Source: an uncultured Bacteroidales bacterium (GTDB taxonomy: Bacteria > Bacteroidota > Bacteroidia > Bacteroidales > Bacteroidaceae). From it: DNA of 44,482 nt. Shown in pieces: positions 20,554 to 28,600 of the stretch (the first letter of the stretch is position 1; each line of letters opens with the position of its first letter). The stretch spans positions 1 to 44,482 of the forward strand of contig CADCIP010000026.1 in assembly GCA_902801485.1 (NCBI GenBank), read 5' to 3'. Under the pieces are notes generated by a model, which ran no database searches, was not told the origin of the DNA, and worked only from the letters and a program-made list of their open reading frames with translations. The translations under genes and the position numbers were made by a program.

Positions 20554-21045
20554 ATGTATGAAAGATTCAAGCATTTGCTGGAATTGAAAGGGGTTTCAGC
20601 TTATCGAGTCGCAAAGGAAACAAAAATCAACCCTACAACTTTTACCGAATGGAAGCGAGGCGACTACACGCCCAAAAGAGACAAGCTGCAAAAGATCGCA
20701 GAATATTTTAATGTGCCTGTTACTTATTTTTATGAAGGCACAGACGACAGCGTAGACAATTATTTGTTGGACGTTGCTGTTACGCATCTTTCAAGCAAGC
20801 TTCGGGAAGACCAAAGAAATATCATAAAGGCCGCCGCATCATTAACAGAGGAGGAGGTCGTTATTGTAGACACTTTAATTAGAGCACTCAAAGAAATGAA
20901 GCCAGAAGAAGTTACCGTGGCGAAAATGATGATTAAATCGCTCGCCGATTTGCACAACGAAAAAGAAGTGGAAAGAGTTGCTAAAATTAGTCACATGCAC
21001 AATGAGGGGTATACGGAGATCCACCCATGGGGAGGAGACGAATAA
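20554..21045 (+). CDS. CI-like lysogeny repressor
   Basis: 163 residues from ATG 20554 (AAGGAG upstream); earlier in-frame codons lack an RBS and overlap an operator. HTH_3 domain at ~5-65: KHLLELKGVSAYRVAKETKI, NPTTFTEWKRGDYTPKRDKL and AEYFNVPVTYFYEG. The C-terminal part (70-163) is helical (EEEVVIVDTLIRALKEMKPE) with no S24 peptidase residues, so induction does not use LexA-like self-cleavage. First gene of the rightward lysogeny unit. Confidence 0.85.
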   Translation: MYERFKHLLELKGVSAYRVAKETKINPTTFTEWKRGDYTPKRDKLQKIAEYFNVPVTYFYEGTDDSVDNYLLDVAVTHLSSKLREDQRNIIKAAASLTEEEVVIVDTLIRALKEMKPEEVTVAKMMIKSLADLHNEKEVERVAKISHMHNEGYTEIHPWGGDE

Positions 21046-21216
21046 ATGAGTATTGGAGAAAGAATCGCATACGTAATAGTTGTTATAGGTTTATTTGCCG
21101 GGGCATTTGGCATATCGGTTCTTCTCAAGAACCTCCCATATACTCTATGGATGTTTGTTTCGTTAGGATCGTTCTGTGCCTTTATGGTTTCGTTTATTTG
21201 GATAGTTAAAAAATAA
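21046..21216 (+). CDS. Small membrane protein between repressor and integrase
   Basis: 56 residues from ATG 21046, one base after the repressor stop, with its own stop overlapping the integrase start (TAATG). Two transmembrane helices: AYVIVVIGLFAGAFGISVLL and FVSLGSFCAFMVSFIWIV. It would be made in the lysogen, so a superinfection-exclusion or signal role is a fair guess; no family recognised. Confidence 0.65.
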   Translation: MSIGERIAYVIVVIGLFAGAFGISVLLKNLPYTLWMFVSLGSFCAFMVSFIWIVKK

Positions 21217-22295
21217 TGGCTACTAAAACCAACACAACAATCAATAGTAAAAACTACTTCCGGATCACCCGGACAATAGACGGTAAGAAGAAACAGTTTT
21301 ACGGATCATCTAAAGGCGATGCGGAAAAGCAGTACAGAGAGTTCCTTGAAAAGCGCGCGGAGGGTATGCGCCAGGAGGCTCAGATTTTAGCCACAGCAAG
21401 TTTTTCTGATCGAGCCGAGGAATATATTAATGAAGCTCTTAAACCATCGTCACGGTATGCAGAGGGCACCAAGGCGGCCTATGAATCCGCATACAACACC
21501 CACATAAAAGGGTCCTCACTTGACAAGATGGTCGCCCATAAAATAAAGGCCGGCGACATACAGAAGTTTTACAACGAGCTGAACGTCTCACAGCAAACTC
21601 TCCGCCGGGTGCACAAGTTCATGGCATCGTTCTATAAATGGATGGTCCGGAACGAGTACGCAAACGATGTATTGTCCGCAGTAGAGATCCCTAAGAAGGA
21701 AGACAACAAAAGGCACGAGGATATTGTTATCTGGACGGATGACGAGATACACACCATCCTTGACGGGCTTGAAGAATCTCGGCTCAGGTTCCTCGTCTAT
21801 GTTCTGTTATACACCGGTTGCCGGATCAGCGAAGCATTAGGGTTAAAGTACAGCGACTTCGACAACGGCACATTACATATAAGAAGGCAACGGTACAAAG
21901 GAGAATTGAAAGAACCAAAGGCCGGGTCACAAAGGGACATCCCTATTCATTCGGCATTAGTAGAGGAGCTCGAAAGACATAGAACGTGGCACAAGGCGGA
22001 AATGAAAAAAAGAAATTACAGAACGGATTTTGTTTTCACTACCGCAAACGGGTTTCAGATCGACACAAGAAATTTACATCGAGCATTTACAAGATATTAT
22101 AACAAGATCGGAGTAGAACCGAAGCACACCCACGCATACCGAAGCACATTCTGTACTCAGTTGTGCAAGTGCGGAGTGCCTTTAGAAGTTGCGAGTAAAT
22201 TGTTGGGGCACAAGTCCATAGAAGTTACAGCAAAACACTACGCATTAGTGCAGCCGGAGACTCAAAAAGAAGCTATTGAAAAACTGGTTTATTGA
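21216..22295 (+). CDS. int: Tyrosine integrase
   Basis: 359 residues. Arm-binding N-terminal domain (~10-50), core-binding SAM-like domain (~60-155) and catalytic domain with all active residues: Arg203 (TGCRISEALGL), Lys235, His306 and Arg309 (THAYRST; Tyr replaces the usual Leu between), His332 (LLGHKS) and Tyr342 (HYAL). It inserts the phage at a tRNA gene; the attP site lies directly downstream (22300-22540). The start has no RBS of its own and is translationally coupled to the upstream stop. Confidence 0.95.
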   Translation: MATKTNTTINSKNYFRITRTIDGKKKQFYGSSKGDAEKQYREFLEKRAEGMRQEAQILATASFSDRAEEYINEALKPSSRYAEGTKAAYESAYNTHIKGSSLDKMVAHKIKAGDIQKFYNELNVSQQTLRRVHKFMASFYKWMVRNEYANDVLSAVEIPKKEDNKRHEDIVIWTDDEIHTILDGLEESRLRFLVYVLLYTGCRISEALGLKYSDFDNGTLHIRRQRYKGELKEPKAGSQRDIPIHSALVEELERHRTWHKAEMKKRNYRTDFVFTTANGFQIDTRNLHRAFTRYYNKIGVEPKHTHAYRSTFCTQLCKCGVPLEVASKLLGHKSIEVTAKHYALVQPETQKEAIEKLVY

Positions 22296-22361
22296 ATTTC
22301 AAAGTCGTTAAATAGTCGTTAATTGATTTCAAGAACGTTGAAATATCAACAAACCTTATGC

Positions 22362-22401
22362 TACCAGAAGGTCATTGGTTCAAGTCCAATATGGGTCACC
22401 A
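22362..22401 (+). other. attP: attP core: 3' end of a tRNA gene
   Basis: The segment contains a complete T arm (ATTGG-TTCAAGT-CCAAT at 22374-22390), the acceptor 3' strand ATGGGTC, discriminator A and encoded CCA, but no matching 5' half upstream. Phages integrating into tRNA genes carry exactly such a 3' copy, which restores the gene on integration. The acceptor strand predicts a host tRNA starting GACCCAT. No host DNA is seen, so this is the attP of a non-integrated genome. Confidence 0.8.
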
Positions 22402-22413
22402 AATACCAACGTT

Positions 22414-22449
22414 TACAGCCCTTGAAGCCCTGTGTTTTCAAGGGCTGTA
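22414..22449. terminator. Strong 12-bp hairpin beside the att core
   Basis: TACAGCCCTTGA (22414-22425) and TCAAGGGCTGTA (22438-22449) are perfect inverted arms with a 12-nt loop. No T tract follows on either strand, so it may end the integrase message by structure, or be a recombination-related fold between core and right arm sites. Confidence 0.4.
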
Positions 22450-22545
22450 GCATTTCACAGGGTATACTGAACTATACTATACTATATCGCAATTCACCCC
22501 TTTATACTGTGCAAAAGTCGTTAAAAAGTCGTTAATTTTTGACAC

Positions 22546-22580
22546 AGAAAAACGGCCCCGGGAGTCTCCCAGAGGCCGTC
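22546..22580 (-). terminator. Terminator of the late operon
   Basis: On the - strand ACGGCC (22579-22574) and GGCCGT (22557-22552), with an inner GGGAG/CTCCC stem, followed by TTTTT. It lies about 70 bp after the stop of the giant virion protein, the last late gene. Confidence 0.8.
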
Positions 22581-22648
22581 TTCCATGTATACCCCGTGTA
22601 GGAGTACGTTCTATGATGCAGAAATTATATCTGCTGCTGGCGAGCTCG

Positions 22649-25600
22649 TCAATGCTTTCTACTCTTCTCGCGAAGTTTTTTAAGTCTTTTTCTGTAAGCA
22701 TTGTCCAGATTTGACTTTACGGTTACATCGGATATTTGACCAAACGGATCAGTTATCTTACCAAGCCTAGAGGCCTTAGGCCCAGCGGTCTTAGTTGCCT
22801 TAGCTTTGATAGCGCCGGTTGCGGTTGCCGGTACTTCACCGCCACCGCCGGAGCCTCCGCCACCGCCTCCGCGTCTACCACGTCTGCGGCCTCTGCGACC
22901 ACGGCCCCTGCCCTTGTTCTCGAGTTCATCGAGTTTGGTAATTCCGGTATCATTCTTCTGTGTCATATCCGGAATGTCGCCAAAGGGCTTATTGTAAGTG
23001 TCGTCGGTTATGACATGATACACGGCTGCTTTTACGGCATCAGTAGCATCTTTGTACTCCTTGTTTACGGCGGCCTCTACCTTTTTGTTAAAAGCTCTCC
23101 AGCCTTCGCCGCGTTCCTTTGCCGTAGTATTCTCGTAGTCAAACTTAGGAAGTTCAAGATTGTACTTGTCGGCAAAATCGTAAATTTCCTTTGTCGTATG
23201 ATCCGTTTTATTGAGATAACGGGCGTAGTTCATCCTGCGGCTTACTTTACCATCAGTATCGGCGGAGTAATAAGCGCCATCGGCATAGTTCTTCTTGGCC
23301 GTAGAGAGTGCCATAGCCTTATCCCAGGGGTTCATTTTGTTGGTGTACTCATATTCAAGCGCTCTACCTGCCTTGAACAATGTACGTTGCGACTTCCTAT
23401 AATAGCCCTGAGTAAAGCCATAATCTCGGTAATTCTTTCCGCGCTGGATGATTTTCTTGGTGTACTCTCCGTCCTCGTCGAAGTCTGGCCTGATATACGC
23501 CTTTGCAAGGTCGTCATTCTTGCCTTTCTCCGTTGCGGCCAGTACACTCGCAGTCATCCACGACGGGTAAGATTTATTCTCTCCTATCAGCCCATTAGTC
23601 CAGCGCATCTTTGAATAGAAGTCAATAAACTTTCCATCAGCCGTTTTAGGATTGTTCTTATACTCGTCGGACTTTTTATAAGCTCTCCAGGCGTCAAGGT
23701 GCTGGTTCTTCTTTTCGCCGGTCTCAGGATCAACATAAGTATAGGTAAGTTTCTCCATCGCATAATCGACGCCGACCATACCAGCAAGTTTCCTTATCGG
23801 GTCCATCTTCGGAGTTACGATCCCGTCTCCGTAAGCCAGGTCATGCCTAAAAGTGTTCTGAGCAATCTTGGCATTACGAATCAGGTCTTCCTTCTTTTTA
23901 CCCTTAAAGTCCTTACTCGTCTGGAAGTGCAGAACAGCACTGGAATAGGTCATGTCGTCATAACCCTTCTGGTTCAACCAGTCTTGCGCTTCAATAGTTT
24001 TATCGGTGATATTGTATTTGTTGTTCCCTAATACAGCATCCTTTCCGGCTTGCAGGATCTTTCCGCCAGTTGTTTTCGGGGCATTGAGTTTTGCGAACTC
24101 TTCCCATAATTCAGTGCCGGTCTTGTTTGAGAACACTGAATCCTTGACGAACTGGTTGACAAATGGATTGCCTGATCCAACTTCGGGTTTGGTCTTATCG
24201 AGCGACAATACCCCAAGATCGTATATCATGCCGAGGTACGAATCCATCAGGTCGTCTATCTTCTTAGGAGACAATTTGAACCTGTCGGATATTGTCTTTC
24301 CACCGAATTTCTTGTTACCAATCTCAATAGCAAGGGCAGATGTCTTCTCGTCGAATACTTCGCTGTGCTTTGTCTCACCGTCGCGAAGCGCGATAGTATC
24401 CGATATGGAATCAATACTCCCGCCGTACCATGTCTTGTTCTGCCAGAGCCTTACGAGCGGTGAAATGATATTATCGGTCAACGGGTTTACTGGTCCAATG
24501 TTGTCCCATGCAGAATCCCACATCTGGAACATCTTTTCACCGGAGTACTCGCCTTTATCGATAACGCCAACTTGCGCCTTATCAAAGAAGTACCTAAGCC
24601 CATACTCTACCGGCTCTGCCAATACGGCGTTTTCTCTAGGTTTCGGAACCTTGATAAACTTTCCGTCGCCTATCGAGATAAAGAAGTTACTGTCTTTCTC
24701 TCTCGTGTTAAGGTTCTGGTAGTCCCTATTGTCCTTCATCAATACTTCATTTAGTACGGCAGGTGCAATAGTGAATGTCCCAAGTTTCATTCCAAGATTC
24801 AGCAACGCCTTGTCAGCGCGGCCTTCCGTAAATAACCTTATTGTTTTTGAAAGGCCTTGCAACGACGGATTCAAGTACGGGACAAGTCCAGAGTTAAGAG
24901 TCTTGCCCATCACGCCGGTACGTGAGAAGTTCAGAGTAATATCCGCCGAATTTCTCATAGCCTCGTCAACAGCATCTTTGCCACAAAGGTCAACGATCCT
25001 GTTCGCTACCTTTTCTTCAAACTCGTCGATCTCGTCGGCAGTAAGCTGTTTTGCAGTTTTGCCGGGGTACATATCCTCCATCATTTCTTTACGCAGTTGC
25101 TTGACAGAAGAGCCGTCTTTTTTGAGGATGTCGTTGGCGTGTTTGTTAAGAGTACCGATAAACTCGCACATTCTCGGTCCCATTTCAATAGCACTGTTCG
25201 CAGCCTCCAGTGCTCGTATTGGTGCCTTCAAGCCTTTAGGAATCTTCTCCATGCCCGGCTCGACGAATTTCTTGTCCTGCCTTACAAGCGCAGAGTACCT
25301 ACCGCCATTGGCCTGATACAGTTTCATGTAGGCGCTTTCCTGCCCCGTAATGGATCTGGCTATACTTGCGTATGCCTGTGGGATACTCTTGCAGTACGCC
25401 CGCGTGTTCTTGCTGTTCACAAGGGCCTGCTGGAAGTCTCTCGCACCGTTACGGATACCGAACATTATATTCCAGTCGGTTATCAGATGTTTGAAGTTGG
25501 TGCCAATGGTGTTAGTAACCTTGTTACTCGACATCTTCGTAAAGGCGTTCATCATGGTAGAAAAGTCTGTACCATTGAACTCCTTTAAGCCCTGAGCAAC

Positions 25601-28600
25601 TATCTTGTCACACGCCATCGTTACGGGCTCGCCATCTTGGAAAAACGTTACTCTCCATCCTCCATCGTGGCCCTTATGGACAGAGATCGCAGCCTCGGAT
25701 ACTTCCTCTAATGTTGCCCCCCTAGGAATTGCACCGGGGCCAAGCCCCTTTGCCTTAGCAAACATGTTCATCATGACGTTCTCTTCTGCGTTTTTGAGTA
25801 CGTCTTCTGTCCGTTTGACAGTCTGTGAGTACAAGTCCTCTATGGGTTCACGTCCGCCGGTAGCGACTCCAACAGTCTGCCCTATGTTGGCCTGGTAACT
25901 TTCGCCATTTGATATGACTCCTTCCATCCAGTCGTCGCCTTCACGATACGTAGGCACGTAGTTGGGATACTTTTCTTTAAGTGCGTCAGCGAAATCCTTT
26001 GTAACAAGCCCGGCATCAACACGGTACTGCATGAGATTGTCATAGTATCCTCTCATGCCTTTTTCAAACTGTTCCAGTTGGCCAAGTTCGCCTCGCTCTT
26101 TATACTTACCTGCAATATCGTCAATGAGTTCTTGATACTGCTCTTTTGTATAAAGGCTGGCCCCATCCTCGCCCATGTGAACGGGCTTACCTGCATCAAG
26201 TCGATCTATGGCGTGTTTATACAGAAGATAATTTGTAAAGTCGGCTTTCTTTTCTTTGTTCTTCTTCCCGAACAGCCCGGCCTTTTCGTAAATAGCATCA
26301 AGGCCATCGCCAGTGATCTTCCCGTCAAGGTTGGTGCGTTTCTGTTGGATAAAGGCGCTAAGTTTATTCCTGGTCAGATATACTTTAGTTGTCTGATTGA
26401 GCAGTTGCTTGTCGCCAGCCTTCATGGCCTCTTTCTCTATGCCATAAAGTGACGATACCCATTGACGTACAACAGAGTCCTTAGCATCAGCCAGTTTCTG
26501 TATACCGGTAGGCAGTTGTCTTTTTGGTTTTGCGTCAATGCCGTTAGGCCTTTGAGCCTCATACCTGGCCTTTGCAGCTTCGACTTCTGCGTCGGGCAGA
26601 ATCCCTACATCTCTTGTGTCCTCATCAAAGCCAATGGGTTTATCCTTAATGGATTCAGTCTTCGACTCGGCGGTCTTCTCCGGCTTTGGTTTTACCGGCT
26701 CCGACTCGGTCAGTTTGCTGCCCTGCATTTCAGCAAGTTTTTCCTCGCCCTTTGCGATGTAGTCTTTGATCTCCTTGACGCGCGGAGAGTCCTCGCCGTG
26801 CTTCTCAATAGCCCTTTTAAGATGGAAGTTCTTTTCACTGTCAAGATGCTTTTCAAGCTGTGCAGGAGACATATCGTCTATAGGCTTTAACGGTGTAGGA
26901 TCATCAATGCCCTTATAAGTTCCAGCGTTCTCCCTCGCAAGATCAAGAATCTCGTCAACAGTAAACCCCTTGTATTCGGCTATATCAGCATCGCTAAGAG
27001 TCCTAACGATCCTTTCCTCCGGGAAGATGTCGTCTGCGTTCATCATCACCGCATCGACCATTTTAGTGAAGCGATCCTCGACTCCCGATGTCTCAGGTGG
27101 GAAGTATTCAGGCCATTCCTTGCTAAGGGTAGACCACTGATCGTCTATCTGGGCCCTGGGTGTCTTTCCGCCTTTGTCAATTACGGCTCTGTGCGCGCCT
27201 TTCTTGCCTAATGTGCTAGCTTTCTTGTTCCATCTGCGAATCGGCAGAAGGTGGGTCATGTTTTTAGGCAGCCCGATGTACTCTAAAAACTCATCCAGTG
27301 TCCTAGCAGAACCGGGGGGCATTTCCCACGCATGGCTCTTCAGATACCTTTGAATGTCTTTTAGCTCTTCGCGCTTCTTCTTGTAGTCAGGATCAATCTC
27401 TCGTTCTTCTGCATCATAACGGAAGTGCTTTTCTACAAGTTCCTCAGCATCGGCCTTTGCGCCAGCATCGTCACCATTGGCGATCCTGTTGCTGATGGTC
27501 TCAAAGGATTTGTCAATATCCTTTTGTTCGGCCTTAGTAAACTCCTTCTTGTCGTGCTTCTGTGAGTTAAGTGTCTCCTGCACTCTATCCTTTATGGGCC
27601 TTGAGGCTTTTCTGTTGGCCTTGAGTCCTTTAGGCATTTCGCCAGAATCGGGAGCAGGCCTTTCAATACCGGCAAGTTCATCGTCGCTGTTCTTGATAAC
27701 GTCCTCGTTGTTTCTGACAACGGTTTCGTCGCTTGCCCTCTGCGCCTCGATTGCTTTTAATGCCTCGTCTGCGTTTTCTTTTGTTACACGGCCTCCGCCT
27801 AGTTCTTCGCTTATCTCGTTAATACGTGAAATGATCTCGTCAGAACGTTTCTCGGCTTCTGGTGTAAAGTCTTTCTTGTTCAGGTCCTTTAACTCAGCGT
27901 CAAGGTCTTTCCACTCTTTGAATAGCGGGTTTTCGGGGATGTCTGTGTATTTGCCTATACCCTTGCTTTGGTCTTCTAACAACGATTCAAGGTCTTTGCC
28001 ATATAACTCCTTGTTGTTAGAAATAATGCGTTCAAGCCTATCCAATTTGCTTTTTATGCTTAAAGCATCTTTGCTATTAGGATCAAGCCGCTTCAGATCG
28101 GCACGATAGTCACGAACCATCGAAACAGTTTTGCTCCGCATTTCGGCCAATTTGTTCTGTTCTCGCTCTATACCAATTCGCTTGCCTTCAAGTTGCTCTT
28201 TTGTTAGCAGCTCGTCAGGCAAATATTTTAAGAAGTCAGAATCGGAGGGATTGACTTTTTTTATTAAGTCTGCTACATTGTACGTGGATGACATAGTAGC
28301 GCGACCCCTACCATTGTGAGTAGGCAAGTCCGCTGCATTGACTGTCATCTTTTTTATTTTCTCCATTACGACAGTTACGTATAACTTATTCTTTCGTTTG
28401 TCTGCCCTTCTTATAACAATCATCTCGACAGGAGAAACAGATCCATTGTCCTCTATCGCACCAAGCAAAACGTAAGTTCCTTCGTGATCGTCGCCCTCCT
28501 TAAATGTACCCTTGTAAAGATCAGAGTATTCTTTAATAGGTACAGCATTTTTTACGGTTTCATCAAGGGAAGTTAGCGTCTTCCCAAGCTGTTCGTATTC

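Larger units (their letters stand above)
22303..22535. repeat. Integrase arm-type sites flanking the attP core
   Basis: AGTCGTTAA occurs at 22303-22311 and 22314-22322, and again at 22516-22524 and 22527-22535: two pairs, each with 11-bp spacing and all in the same orientation, one pair on each side of the tRNA-like core. This is the layout of P and P' arm sites of a tyrosine integrase. Confidence 0.75.

Noticed and set aside
22362-22401. A complete phage tRNA gene
   Set aside because: Only the T arm, acceptor 3' strand and CCA are present; no matching 5' acceptor, D arm or anticodon arm can be folded upstream.
22323-22535. 70-residue frame after the integrase
   Set aside because: It is a read-through of the tRNA 3' end and arm repeats (the typical false QKVIGSSP-type ORF), with no RBS.
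22477-22701. 74-residue frame on - at the end of the giant gene
   Set aside because: It runs across the late terminator and lies in another frame of the giant gene's C-terminus.
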